40,906 bases of DNA from Rheinheimera sp. (lineage in GTDB: Bacteria > Pseudomonadota > Gammaproteobacteria > Enterobacterales > Alteromonadaceae), in the NCBI GenBank assembly GCA_003482455.1, contig DMYW01000006.1, positions 1 to 40,906 of the forward strand, read 5' to 3'. The notes under the pieces were generated by a model, which worked only from the letters and a program-made list of their open reading frames with translations, was not told where the DNA came from and searched no databases. The position numbers and the translations under genes were made by a program. Of this stretch, positions 25,565 to 33,639 are shown piece after piece (within the stretch, counting starts at the first letter, position 1; each line of letters starts with the position of its first letter).

Positions 25565-25863
25565 GCCGATGGCTCATCCAATTGCACGCCGCTAGCGATA
25601 AGCCAAGCGCGGTGCTCTTTTAATAAATCTTCTTGTGGCGGTGGTAGTTGCAAATAAAAACCTTTTGCTTGCAAGTCGGCTTTTACTTTTTGAATATCTG
25701 CCCCCGCTAGCTTTTCACGTTGCGCCAAATCCAACACAGTGACCAGCAGTGGGGTTCCAAACATGCTACGCAGTGCCTCAGGCACGGCCGAGAAATCATC
25801 GCGTTTGACTAAATACAGGTAGGTTTGGTCTTTGCGGGAACTTTTATAAATCGCAGTTAACAT
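25561..25863 (-). CDS. ycgL: YcgL domain protein (UPF0745)
   Basis: 100 residues, closely matching E. coli YcgL: AIYKSSRKDQTYLYLVKRDDF at the N-terminus, REKLAGADIQKVKADL, and GFYLQLPPPQEDLLKEH at the C-terminus. Function unknown; it is a small conserved cytosolic protein often found beside minC. The conserved N-terminus fixes the start at 25863; the longer frame to 25950 adds unrelated residues. First gene of the leftward operon, divergent from minC. Confidence 0.95.
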   Translation of the reverse strand: MLTAIYKSSRKDQTYLYLVKRDDFSAVPEALRSMFGTPLLVTVLDLAQREKLAGADIQKVKADLQAKGFYLQLPPPQEDLLKEHRAWLIASGVQLDEPSA

Positions 25864-26032
25864 AGGACAAATTCTGCTGTTGCTCGCTTGCTTAAGAGAA
25901 GCGCAAACTATACCATGAAGCCTTGGGTTTTCGCACCGCACAAGCGCCACAGAAAGGCGAATTCTGCTTCCTGGTAGAAAAAATACGCGGTGACGTTCCG
26001 CACTTATTCATTAGTTTTTAAGCATGGTTGCT

Positions 26033-26737
26033 ATGTCCGATCAAAGCCTTGAACTCAAAGGAAGTTTATTTCCTTTATCCGTGTTGTTCTGTCAGGACTT
26101 ATCCGTCGACACACTTCGTCAACAGCTGCAGCAAAAACTGGCGCAAGCGCCGGGCTTTTTTGTACAAGCGCCTGTGGTCATCAATGTTGAACAGTTAGAG
26201 CAAGCGCCTGATTTTGCAGCGATTAAACAAATGTTTATTGAGCTACAACTGGTGTTGGTTGGCGTGTGTGGAGCCAGCAACGAGCTGAAAAAGGCGGCGC
26301 ATGCGCATGGCCTAGCGTCGCTGCAGTTGTCGAAAAACAACAAACCGACCGAAACCGCGAAGCCACAAGCGGCGCCAGCGGCACCAGCAACACCGCAGGT
26401 CATCACTGCAGAAAACCGACTGATTGAAGGCAATATTCGCTCAGGCCAGCAAATTTACGTCAAAGGCGCGGATTTGATCGTCCGTGGCACCGTCGGTGCC
26501 GGCGCTGAAGTGATCGCAGACGGCAACATTCATATTTACGGCTCATTACGCGGCAAAGCCATTGCTGGCGCCGGCGGGGATGCCAGCAAAAAAATCTATT
26601 GTTACAACATGCAACCTGAATTAATCTCGATTGCGGGAAATTACTGGTTAAGCGATAACCTGCAAGGTCCTTTTTGGGGAAAAGCCGTGTGCATCGGCCT
26701 GCAGGACGGACAGCTAGCGTTATCAGAATTATTCTAA
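26033..26737 (+). CDS. minC: Septum site-determining protein MinC
   Basis: Inhibitor of FtsZ assembly, recruited to the membrane by MinD so that division occurs only at mid-cell. 234 residues: N-terminal FtsZ-inhibiting domain (LELKGSLFPLSVL, about 6-105), an Ala/Pro-rich linker (AKPQAAPAAPATP), and the C-terminal beta-helix that dimerises and binds MinD (about 130-234, IRSGQQIYVKGADLIVRG and GNIHIYGSLRGKAIAG). ATG 26033 is preferred by homology (MSDQSLELKGS); ATG 26024 is possible and neither has a strong Shine-Dalgarno sequence. Confidence 0.96.
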   Translation: MSDQSLELKGSLFPLSVLFCQDLSVDTLRQQLQQKLAQAPGFFVQAPVVINVEQLEQAPDFAAIKQMFIELQLVLVGVCGASNELKKAAHAHGLASLQLSKNNKPTETAKPQAAPAAPATPQVITAENRLIEGNIRSGQQIYVKGADLIVRGTVGAGAEVIADGNIHIYGSLRGKAIAGAGGDASKKIYCYNMQPELISIAGNYWLSDNLQGPFWGKAVCIGLQDGQLALSELF

Positions 26738-26749
26738 GGAAAACTAGGT

Positions 26750-27559
26750 ATGGCAAAAATTATTGTGGTGACATCCGGTAAAGGCGGTGTCGGTAAAACC
26801 ACGACCAGCGCAGCGATTGGCACCGGCCTTGCGTTAAAAGGCCACAAAACCGTGATCGTCGACTTCGACATCGGTTTACGTAACTTAGATTTGATCATGG
26901 GCTGTGAACGTCGCGTTGTCTTCGACTTCGTCAACGTCATCAATGGTGAAGCCAATTTAAAACAAGCGCTGATCAAAGATAAACGCCTAGAAAACCTGTT
27001 TATCCTGCCAGCCTCGCAAACTCGCGATAAAGACGCATTACACAAAGAAGGTGTAGAACGTGTATTAAACGAGTTGGCTGAAGATTTCGATTTTATTATT
27101 TGTGACTCACCGGCCGGTATCGAATCAGGCGCCATGATGGCGCTGTATTTCGCCGACGAAGCTGTGGTCGTCACCAACCCAGAAGTATCGTCGGTACGCG
27201 ACTCAGACCGTATTTTAGGCATGTTGGCGAGCAAATCACGCCGTGCGGAACAAGGCCTACCGGGCATCAAAGAACATCTGTTGTTGACTCGTTACAACCC
27301 TGAGCGCGTGATTAAAGGCGAAATGCTCAGCGTCGATGACGTCAACGACATTCTGGCGATTAAATTGCTTGGGGTGATCCCAGAATCACAAGCCGTATTA
27401 AACGCGTCTAACTCGGGTCAACCAGTAATTCTGGATACCGAATCTGACGCGGGCCAAGCATACTTGGACACAGTGTCACGCTTATTAGGCGAAGACGTGC
27501 CATTCCGTTTCTTAAATGTTGAGAAAAAAGGTCTGTTTAAACGGATCTTCGGAGGCTAA
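26750..27559 (+). CDS. minD: Septum site-determining ATPase MinD
   Basis: Membrane-associated ATPase that carries MinC and oscillates with MinE. 269 residues (E. coli 270). Deviant Walker A SGKGGVGKTTT with K11 and K16, switch DFDIGLRNLDL, Walker B-like FIICDSPAGIESGA, and the C-terminal amphipathic membrane helix at KKGLFKRIFGG. AAGGA is well placed before the ATG. It is 12 bases after minC and 2 bases before minE. Confidence 0.98.
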   Translation: MAKIIVVTSGKGGVGKTTTSAAIGTGLALKGHKTVIVDFDIGLRNLDLIMGCERRVVFDFVNVINGEANLKQALIKDKRLENLFILPASQTRDKDALHKEGVERVLNELAEDFDFIICDSPAGIESGAMMALYFADEAVVVTNPEVSSVRDSDRILGMLASKSRRAEQGLPGIKEHLLLTRYNPERVIKGEMLSVDDVNDILAIKLLGVIPESQAVLNASNSGQPVILDTESDAGQAYLDTVSRLLGEDVPFRFLNVEKKGLFKRIFGG

Positions 27560-27561
27560 CC

Positions 27562-27825
27562 ATGTCACTGCTTGATTATTTCCGCTCATCCAAGAAAAAC
27601 ACGGCGTCGCAAGCTAAAGAGCGTTTGCAAATCATCGTTGCACACGAGCGCCGTCGCCGTAGCAGCCCAGACTATCTGCCACAGCTGGAACGTGACATCC
27701 TTGAAGTGATCCGCAAGTACGTCAATATTGCCGATGACCAAGTGTCTGTTACGTTAGAGAAAAGTTCAGACGAGTTGTCTGTACTTGAGCTCAACGTGAC
27801 CTTGCCGGAAGACAAACGCGGCTAA
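27562..27825 (+). CDS. minE: Cell division topological specificity factor MinE
   Basis: Stimulates the MinD ATPase and sets the pole-to-pole oscillation. 87 residues (E. coli 88): N-terminal membrane-targeting and MinD-binding segment (LLDYFRSSKKNTA ... RLQIIVAHERRR) and a C-terminal dimerisation domain (YLPQLERDILEVIRKYVNI). GGAG precedes the ATG inside the end of minD. A terminator follows. Confidence 0.98.
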   Translation: MSLLDYFRSSKKNTASQAKERLQIIVAHERRRRSSPDYLPQLERDILEVIRKYVNIADDQVSVTLEKSSDELSVLELNVTLPEDKRG

Positions 27826-27840
27826 GGCCATCATCTGTGA

Positions 27841-27866
27841 AAAAGGAGCCTGATGGCTCCTTTTTT
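27841..27866 (+). terminator. Terminator of the minCDE operon
   Basis: AAAAGGAGCC-TGAT-GGCTCCTTTTTT hairpin 15 bases after the minE stop. Confidence 0.93.
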
Positions 27867-27913
27867 ATGGCGCGTACATCCTTGATGCTTCGCGATTTAG
27901 CGTACAGTCCTTC

Positions 27914-29080
27914 TCAGTTCGTCTGAGTCGCCGCATCAACCAAAGCTTTGACGTGCTGCGGCACTGGTAAATAGCCACGCAAATACTGCCAGCGCCACGG
28001 CCGCAAGAACTCTGGCAGTGGCAATTGCTCGCGCTCCGAGGTCGTCACGCGCCAGCACCAGTTCAAATATTCATTCAGCAAGCGTTTTACCGATAACAAC
28101 TCAGCAGGGATGTCGGCGGCTTTGGCGGCAGCGTTGATGGCATCTTGCAACTGTTGTTGCAGCACCTTAAAGCCTGGGAACTCGCCCGTTTCGTAAAACG
28201 TTTGCGGAACTTCAGCGGCACTCAGTTGCCGCGCTTGCTTGATCATCGACAGCCACAAAGTGCCATGACGACGCACTTCACGCGGCGACATGCCGTCAAT
28301 TTGCAGCATAGCTTCAATGCTGACTGGTTTGCGCCGCGTTAATTCATAAATCAACGCATCTTTAATCACCAGCGACAGCGCCAAATCTTTTTGCTGCGCG
28401 TATGACTGACGCCACGCACAGAATTCACGCAGCAGGGCTAAATCACGCCCGGAGAACTGCCAGCTGTTTTTTAATTCCAAATAACGAAACTGTTCGGGCA
28501 GCTGGCGTTGCCGCCGCTCAACCAAGGAGCGGCCTTCGGCCAACAGTAAGGCTTCGCTGTCCGCTTTGGGTAGTTTTGCTTTAATTTCTGTGTACAGCGG
28601 CAATAAGAATTCAACGTCGTTTGCGGCATATTCAAGCTGCGTCTCTGATAAGGGGCGCGCTAACCAATCGGTGCGTGATTCGCTTTTATCCAGCACTTTG
28701 CCGGTGAACTGTTCGACCATTTTGGCATAACCGACGCTACTGCCCCACCCCATCAACTCAACTGCCAGCTGCGTATCAAATAAACTCTGAATATCGGTGA
28801 TACCCACAGATGCAAGCGCTTCTAAATCTTCGGTGCAGGAATGAATCAACTTGATCATCGCCGCATTTGCCATCAACTGCTTGAGCGGTTGCCACTCGGT
28901 GATGCTCAAAGGGTCCACCAAAGCAACGCCGGCGCCGGCATTTAACTGCACCAAGCCTAACTTAGGTGCCAGACTATTGGTGCGGACAAATTCGGTATCA
29001 ATCGCCAGCACAGGGGCGGCAGCCGCCGCTTGGCAATAAGCAGCCAATTCGTCATTGCTGACAATCATTTGGTAACGCAT
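27914..29080 (-). CDS. rnd: Ribonuclease D
   Basis: 3'-5' exoribonuclease that matures tRNA 3' ends. 388 residues. DEDDy motifs: LAIDTEFVRT (Exo I), HSCTEDLEAL (Exo II) and LEYAANDVEFLLPLY (Exo III with Tyr). Two HRDC-like domains follow. Homology to E. coli Rnd (MNYQMI) begins at MRYQMI, so ATG 29080 is chosen over the upstream in-frame ATGs at 29104 and 29092; AAGGA lies 11 bases ahead. The preceding fadD is separated by a terminator. Confidence 0.95.
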   Translation of the reverse strand: MRYQMIVSNDELAAYCQAAAAAPVLAIDTEFVRTNSLAPKLGLVQLNAGAGVALVDPLSITEWQPLKQLMANAAMIKLIHSCTEDLEALASVGITDIQSLFDTQLAVELMGWGSSVGYAKMVEQFTGKVLDKSESRTDWLARPLSETQLEYAANDVEFLLPLYTEIKAKLPKADSEALLLAEGRSLVERRQRQLPEQFRYLELKNSWQFSGRDLALLREFCAWRQSYAQQKDLALSLVIKDALIYELTRRKPVSIEAMLQIDGMSPREVRRHGTLWLSMIKQARQLSAAEVPQTFYETGEFPGFKVLQQQLQDAINAAAKAADIPAELLSVKRLLNEYLNWCWRVTTSEREQLPLPEFLRPWRWQYLRGYLPVPQHVKALVDAATQTN

Positions 29081-29102
29081 GGTTTGATACATCCTTTCAG
29101 GC

Positions 29103-29131
29103 AAAAAAAAACCGGCGACTGCCGGTTTTTT
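29103..29131 (-). terminator. Terminator of fadD
   Basis: ACCGGC-GACT-GCCGGT stem; in the leftward direction it ends in a run of T, 9 bases after the fadD stop. Confidence 0.93.
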
Positions 29132-29139
29132 ATCAGGGC

Positions 29140-30798
29140 TTATTTGCCCTTGAGTTCACGTCGTAAAATTTTACCGACGTTGGTTTTTGGCAGTTCACTG
29201 CGGAATTCTACCAGTTTAGGAACTTTATAGCCCGTCAAACGTTCTTTGCAGTGCGCAATTAATTCCTGATCGGTCAGCGACTGGTCTTTTTTCACCACGA
29301 AAATTTTCACCGCTTCGCCAGTCGCTTCGTTTGGAATACCAACAGCGGCGACTTCCAGCACTTTTGGATGCATCGCGACCACTTCTTCGATTTCATTTGG
29401 ATAGACGTTAAAGCCTGACACCAAAATCATGTCTTTTTTGCGGTCAACAATGTAGAAGAAACCTTGTTCGTCCATGCGAGCAATGTCACCTGTGTACAAC
29501 CAACCGTCTTTCAGAACTTTGTCGGTTTCTTCTTGGCGATTGAAATAACCCGCCATCACTTGCGGGCCTTGCACCAACATTTCACCGGATTCACCCGCTG
29601 CGACATCGACACCATTGTCATCGACTAAGCGAATCAACGTGGATGGTGCCGGTAAGCCGATGCTGCCGTTAAAGCCATCTAAGTCAAACGGACTGACAGT
29701 GACCAGCGGCGCGCATTCCGTCAAACCGTAGCCTTCTACCAGACGGGTGCGTGTGACTTTTTGCCAACGCTCCGCCACTGGACGTTGCACCGCCATGCCG
29801 CCGCCTAACGACAGCTTCAGGTTGGAGAAATTCAGCTCCGCAAAGCCAGGCGTATTCAACAAACCATTAAACAGCGTGTTGACGCCGGTGATCGCCGTAA
29901 ACGGATATTTGGCCAACTCTTTAACAAAATTGGGCATATCGCGTGGGTTGGTGATCAGCAAGTTGGTGCCGCCATACTTCATGAACGTTAAGCAGTTCGC
30001 GGTCAATGCAAAGATGTGATACAGCGGCAATGCGGTGACAATAAACTCAGCGCCGGGGTTTAAAATAGGCCCGATGCAACCGGCGACTTGTTCTAGGTTC
30101 GCCACCATATTGCGGTGTGTCAGCATTGCGCCTTTCGACACGCCAGTAGTCCCGCCCGTGTATTGCAAAAAGGCCAAGTCAGAGCCTTTGACATCGGGTT
30201 TTACATAGCGGCTTGCATCGCCTTGGCTCAGTGCATCTTTGAAACGACGTGAGCCAGGCAAGTTGTAGGCAGGGATCATCTTTTTGATGTGCTTGACGAC
30301 AAAATTGACAATGGTGCCTTTAACCAAGCCCAGCATGTCGCCCATCTGCGTGACGATCACGTGTTCTACCGCCACTTTGCTGCGCACTTCTTGCAATGTC
30401 GTGGCAAAGTTTTCCACGATCACAATCGCTTTGGCTTTCGAATCGTTGAGTTGGTGTTCCAATTCACGTGGCGTGTACAGGGGGTTGACGTTTACCACCA
30501 CACAACCTGCGCGCAAAATACCCAGAATAGCCACAGGGTATTGCAGTAAGTTTGGCATCATCACAGCCACAGCATCGCCTTTTTGCAGTTTGAGTTGCTG
30601 TTGCAAATAAGCGGCAAACACTGTGCTTTGTTGGTCGAGTTCGCGGTAGGTCATGCCTTTGCCCATATTGATGTAGGCAGTGCGATCCGCGAAGGTCTTA
30701 ATTGATTGTTCGAAGATGTCTAATAAGGAACTGTAGTGATCGGCATCGATCTCTGCCGGCACACCGGTCGGGTAACGCTTCAACCAGACTTTATCCAC
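29140..30798 (-). CDS. fadD: Long-chain fatty acid-CoA ligase
   Basis: Activates long-chain fatty acids to acyl-CoA on entry to beta-oxidation; peripheral inner-membrane enzyme. 552 residues (E. coli 561). ANL-family motifs: TGGTTGVSKGAMLTHRN (AMP/P-loop), GYGLTECAP, YTGDIARMDEQGFFYIVDRKKDMI and the FACS-type NVYPNEIEEVV; Lys near the C-terminus in KTNVGKILRREL. Start is GTG 30796-30798 (MDKVWLKRYP aligns with E. coli KKVWLNRYP) with GGAG 6 bases before. Its place between slp-linked genes and rnd matches E. coli. Confidence 0.96.
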   Translation of the reverse strand: MDKVWLKRYPTGVPAEIDADHYSSLLDIFEQSIKTFADRTAYINMGKGMTYRELDQQSTVFAAYLQQQLKLQKGDAVAVMMPNLLQYPVAILGILRAGCVVVNVNPLYTPRELEHQLNDSKAKAIVIVENFATTLQEVRSKVAVEHVIVTQMGDMLGLVKGTIVNFVVKHIKKMIPAYNLPGSRRFKDALSQGDASRYVKPDVKGSDLAFLQYTGGTTGVSKGAMLTHRNMVANLEQVAGCIGPILNPGAEFIVTALPLYHIFALTANCLTFMKYGGTNLLITNPRDMPNFVKELAKYPFTAITGVNTLFNGLLNTPGFAELNFSNLKLSLGGGMAVQRPVAERWQKVTRTRLVEGYGLTECAPLVTVSPFDLDGFNGSIGLPAPSTLIRLVDDNGVDVAAGESGEMLVQGPQVMAGYFNRQEETDKVLKDGWLYTGDIARMDEQGFFYIVDRKKDMILVSGFNVYPNEIEEVVAMHPKVLEVAAVGIPNEATGEAVKIFVVKKDQSLTDQELIAHCKERLTGYKVPKLVEFRSELPKTNVGKILRRELKGK

Positions 30799-30913
30799 CT
30801 TCCTCTCCTCGTCGTCTTGTCTTTTATTTTTATAGGTAGGTTCACTGGCTTTCGCAACTTTTTAAGGTATCACCAGCAACTGAGTTTTTACTCTAAACTT
30901 GCATCATCCCACA

Positions 30914-30931
30914 AAACTGGTCAGAGTACAA
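30914..30931. promoter_or_regulatory. Possible FadR-like site upstream of fadD
   Basis: AAACTGGTCAGAGTACAA contains one perfect half (AACTGGTCNGA) of the FadR consensus and a poor second half. It lies about 116 bases upstream of the fadD start. FadR controls fadD in E. coli; here the match is only suggestive. Confidence 0.28.
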
Positions 30932-30950
30932 TCCAGTCAATTTGTCGACA

Positions 30951-30987
30951 GTTTGTCAGGATGTCAAGCAGTCTTGACCTGACAAAC
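30951..30987. repeat. Long hairpin between the hydrolase gene and fadD
   Basis: GTTTGTCAGG (30951-30960) and TCAAG (30964-30968) pair with CTTGA (30973-30977) and CCTGACAAAC (30978-30987): a 15-pair stem with a CAGT loop and a 3-base bulge. It starts 3 bases past the hydrolase stop. No T run follows in the leftward direction, so it may be a Rho-linked or processing hairpin rather than a classic terminator. Confidence 0.6.
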
Positions 30988-30990
30988 AGT

Positions 30991-31851
30991 TCAGTTTTCT
31001 CTGAAAAAGCGCTGGATCACATCAGCAACTACAGTGGTGTTAGTCAGGTGCAAATGATGCCCTCCCGGCAGATTCACCAACGTAAGCTTTTGAAAATCAT
31101 TGGCATAACGTTGCACCGCTTGTTGCGTCAACGGCAGGCCATCAGTCGCGATTATGGCAAGAACTGGGCACTGGATTTGTGCAAGCAGTAAGTGGGCATG
31201 TTCTGGAGTGTAGCGGATTGCCGACACTTCACGCAGTTTTACATCACTGCGCCAAGTCACACCATCATTCACTTCGACCGTACCACGTTCTGCTAATAAC
31301 AATGCCGTGTTGATATCAAAATCACTTTGTTTCTGGCGTGCTTGTGCCGCTTGTATCACATCAGCATAGCGAGGCATTTGTTTTTGAGCACTGTGCAGAC
31401 GGCTCAAAATACCTTGCCGCAGCTGTGCTGCAACATCAGTTGCCTCGGCGGTCATCAGTCCCATCGCATCAATCAGCACTACTCGTCGCACCAACTCAGG
31501 AAACGCAGCAGCAAACGCACACGCCACCATAGCCCCCATCGAATGACCGACCAGTGTCAGCGCCTGCCACTGCTGTTGCCGACAAAGCTCATACAAATCA
31601 GAAACATAATCAACAAAATGATAAGCACCTGCACGGTGACTGCTGTGGCCATGGCCGGCAAAATCAAGGCTTAACCAATCAAGCTCAGGCAATGCCCGCG
31701 CCAGCGGCAAAAAACTATTGGCATTGTCGAGCCAGCCATGCAGCGCTAGCGTTGGAGACACATCGGACGGAGTCCCCAAACGCCAACCAGCCAACTGAAG
31801 TCCGTTGGCTAATTGGTATTGGTGTGGTACGGCCGCAAAGCGCTTTGGCAT
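30991..31851 (-). CDS. Alpha/beta-fold hydrolase
   Basis: 286 residues with no signal peptide. Nucleophile elbow GHSMG near residue 103, oxyanion HGWLDNANSF near 38-47, acid probably in the IATDG segment, and catalytic His in the C-terminal GGHHLHL. LDFAGHGHS is typical of epoxide hydrolase/serine hydrolase-like proteins. Substrate unknown; the position upstream of fadD hints at an ester or thioester, which is inference only. It begins 8 bases after the exported methyltransferase-like gene, so they are cotranscribed. Confidence 0.88.
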   Translation of the reverse strand: MPKRFAAVPHQYQLANGLQLAGWRLGTPSDVSPTLALHGWLDNANSFLPLARALPELDWLSLDFAGHGHSSHRAGAYHFVDYVSDLYELCRQQQWQALTLVGHSMGAMVACAFAAAFPELVRRVVLIDAMGLMTAEATDVAAQLRQGILSRLHSAQKQMPRYADVIQAAQARQKQSDFDINTALLLAERGTVEVNDGVTWRSDVKLREVSAIRYTPEHAHLLLAQIQCPVLAIIATDGLPLTQQAVQRYANDFQKLTLVNLPGGHHLHLTNTTVVADVIQRFFREN

Positions 31852-31859
31852 GTAATGGG

Positions 31860-32696
31860 TTATTGCGGATCTTTAATCGGTTTACGGAATTTCAACGTCA
31901 TCCGATCGCTTTCGCCTATCGCCAAGTATTTGGCTTTATCTTGATCGCCCATTGCCAAGGTTGGTGGCAAGGCATAGACGCCTCGCGGGTAATCTTTGGT
32001 ATCTTTCGGGTTGGCATTGATTTCCGAGCGAGATACCAGTTCAAAGCCCGCTTCTTTGGCAACAGAAATCACATAGTATTCATCAAGATAGCCTTCACCG
32101 GCACGACTGGCGATACTTGATAAAGTGCTACTGCGATGTTCTTCCATCGCCAAAATACCGCCAGGTTTTAATGCGTCAAAGAAGCTGCGATACACATCCA
32201 ATAAAAAGCCTTGTTCATTCCAGACGTGAGAATTGCGGCAACTGATGATCATGTCGTATCTGTTGATGCCGCCAAGATACAGCATCGCTGGTGGGTCAAA
32301 CTCTAAAGATTCGACGACACCAAAGTGACTTGGGTTTTTGACGATGGTTTGATCTAATTTGTCAGCCAGACGCGCCCAATGAATCTTTTTGGGATCTTCT
32401 AAATTGCCATCATTTTGCCGATTGCGGGCGATCGTTAAGTGACCTTGTTCTTTTAAATAGGGTGCCAAAATTTCGGTATACCACCCCTTCGCCGGCCAAA
32501 TTTCTAACACATGCATCGTCGGTTGTAGACCAAAAAATTGCAAGGTTTCCACCGGATGGCGGTATTGATCTCGCGCTTTGTTCTCAGCGCTGCGCACATC
32601 GCTGTTGACGATATGTTGTAAATCTGCGGCCATGCTTGATGCCGCACCGAGCCCCAATACTGCTGCGAGCAACCAGTGCTTAACGGCGATCGTCAT
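31860..32696 (-). CDS. Exported class I methyltransferase-fold protein (COG4798-like)
   Basis: 278 residues. A clear Sec signal peptide (MTIAVKHWLLAAVLGLGAASSMAAD, probable cleavage after AMA/MAA) precedes a class I methyltransferase-like fold: motif I region VLEIWPAKGWYTEILAPYL near 63-81 and a later DALKPGGILAMEEHR near 173-187. The usual GxGxG is degenerate (WPAKGW). Proteins of this type are annotated as predicted methyltransferases, yet S-adenosylmethionine is not expected in the periplasm, so the true role is open. It overlaps slp by 17 bases; AGGAG is 7 bases before its ATG. Confidence 0.85.
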   Translation of the reverse strand: MTIAVKHWLLAAVLGLGAASSMAADLQHIVNSDVRSAENKARDQYRHPVETLQFFGLQPTMHVLEIWPAKGWYTEILAPYLKEQGHLTIARNRQNDGNLEDPKKIHWARLADKLDQTIVKNPSHFGVVESLEFDPPAMLYLGGINRYDMIISCRNSHVWNEQGFLLDVYRSFFDALKPGGILAMEEHRSSTLSSIASRAGEGYLDEYYVISVAKEAGFELVSRSEINANPKDTKDYPRGVYALPPTLAMGDQDKAKYLAIGESDRMTLKFRKPIKDPQ

Positions 32697-33276
32697 TGCT
32701 TAACTCCTGAACATTACTTGGGCCTTTTGGCGCGGGATCTTGGCTTTGATTAACAGGGATTGTGGTACGAATATGAATGCCGCCACGCATACCCCAGAAC
32801 GGATCCCACATCGGGAATGTATCCACTTCTACCCGCTCTTGTTTTTTCGGCCATAAATACACGGCGGCGTCTTGGATCACCGGAAATAGATACTCATATT
32901 GTTCAACTTTGCCAGCTTCAGGTGTGGCTAATGAACCAAGCACAGTAATTTGTTTGCCTTGCGCATACACCAGCGGGTCCGCGAAGCCTTTAACATAAGC
33001 AACGAAGCGACCTGGCGTTTGATCAGATACTTGCGGTCGGCCGCCTGCTGCTGCAGGAAAATAAACAATTTCAAGACGGGTGTTGGTCGCGTTATTTTGC
33101 ACTTTCGCGATCACGCCACTCCAACGCGCAGTGCCTTTTTGCACTTGACCTTGCGCGACGGCACTGTAGCTGACCAACATAGATTCATCGGAAACACGAA
33201 CGACATCAGGATAGGTCGCACAACCAGCAAGCATGATTGCCAATGCCAGAGTACAACCCGCGGCCATTTTATACAT
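32680..33276 (-). CDS. Slp/YeaY-family outer-membrane lipoprotein
   Basis: 198 residues. Lipobox LAGC near residue 19 after a short hydrophobic stretch; the mature part has the Slp features VRWSGVIAKVQN-like (ARWSGVIAKVQNNATNTRLEIVYFP), SDQTPGRFVAYVKGFADPLVYAQGKQITVLG, and EYLFPVIQDAAVYLWP. Function unknown; Slp is a starvation-inducible lipoprotein in E. coli and YeaY is its paralogue beside fadD. ATG 33276 (MYKMAAG) is chosen because the signal peptide begins there and GGAG is 10 bases upstream; the frame extends to 33306. First gene of the unit leading through the methyltransferase and hydrolase genes. Confidence 0.92.
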   Translation of the reverse strand: MYKMAAGCTLALAIMLAGCATYPDVVRVSDESMLVSYSAVAQGQVQKGTARWSGVIAKVQNNATNTRLEIVYFPAAAGGRPQVSDQTPGRFVAYVKGFADPLVYAQGKQITVLGSLATPEAGKVEQYEYLFPVIQDAAVYLWPKKQERVEVDTFPMWDPFWGMRGGIHIRTTIPVNQSQDPAPKGPSNVQELSNDDRR

Positions 33277-33555
33277 GTATTGTCCACTCCTCGTAACGCT
33301 AGCCAACCACCGCAGACACAGTTACCTGAGTGATAACAAGCAAAAACTGCGCTGGAATTTGGAACTTCAGCTCTTTGCTGACTTTACCTAGACGCGGTCA
33401 CCGCGCCGCCATGGTTAGAGCATGGCAATTCAACAAAGTTCCATTATTTACATCAATTCACAATAAGCGTTCAGCGGCATTCTTACAAGCCAGTGTTTTG
33501 AAGCAAATCATCAATTTAGTCGAGCAATCGATGCAATTGAACTCACTTTGCAGGA
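33277..33555. other. Intergenic region between slp and the alkaline phosphatase gene
   Basis: This is the slp side of a 363-base non-coding gap. No gene is recognised. A 13-base inverted repeat CGCGGT-C-ACCGCG lies at 33393-33405. A short rightward frame (33330-33587) has no ribosome-binding site and no protein-like composition. The slp promoter must lie here but cannot be fixed. Confidence 0.5.
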
Positions 33556-33573
33556 TTGTCATACCACTTTCAT
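33556..33573 (+). promoter_or_regulatory. Pho box (PhoB-binding site) upstream of the alkaline phosphatase
   Basis: TTGTCAT-ACCA-CTTTCAT: two 7-base direct repeats, each 6/7 to the CTGTCAT consensus, separated by 4 bases, total 18 bases. The 11-base distance to a -10 element (TAGAAT 33585-33590) is the standard geometry of PhoB-activated promoters, which lack a good -35. Confidence 0.8.
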
Positions 33574-33584
33574 ACGAGCAGCGT

Positions 33585-33590
33585 TAGAAT
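33585..33590 (+). promoter_or_regulatory. -10 element of the Pho-regulated alkaline phosphatase promoter
   Basis: TAGAAT, 11 bases after the Pho box. Transcription would start near 33597, about 43 bases before the ATG. Confidence 0.65.
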
Positions 33591-33639
33591 GCGGCAATGC
33601 AGCTTTTGCTAATTTTCTTCAACGTCGTTAGGACTCCGT

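Noticed and set aside
31554..32120. Rightward 188-residue frame across the hydrolase and methyltransferase-like genes
   Set aside because: Antisense to two supported genes, no ribosome-binding site.
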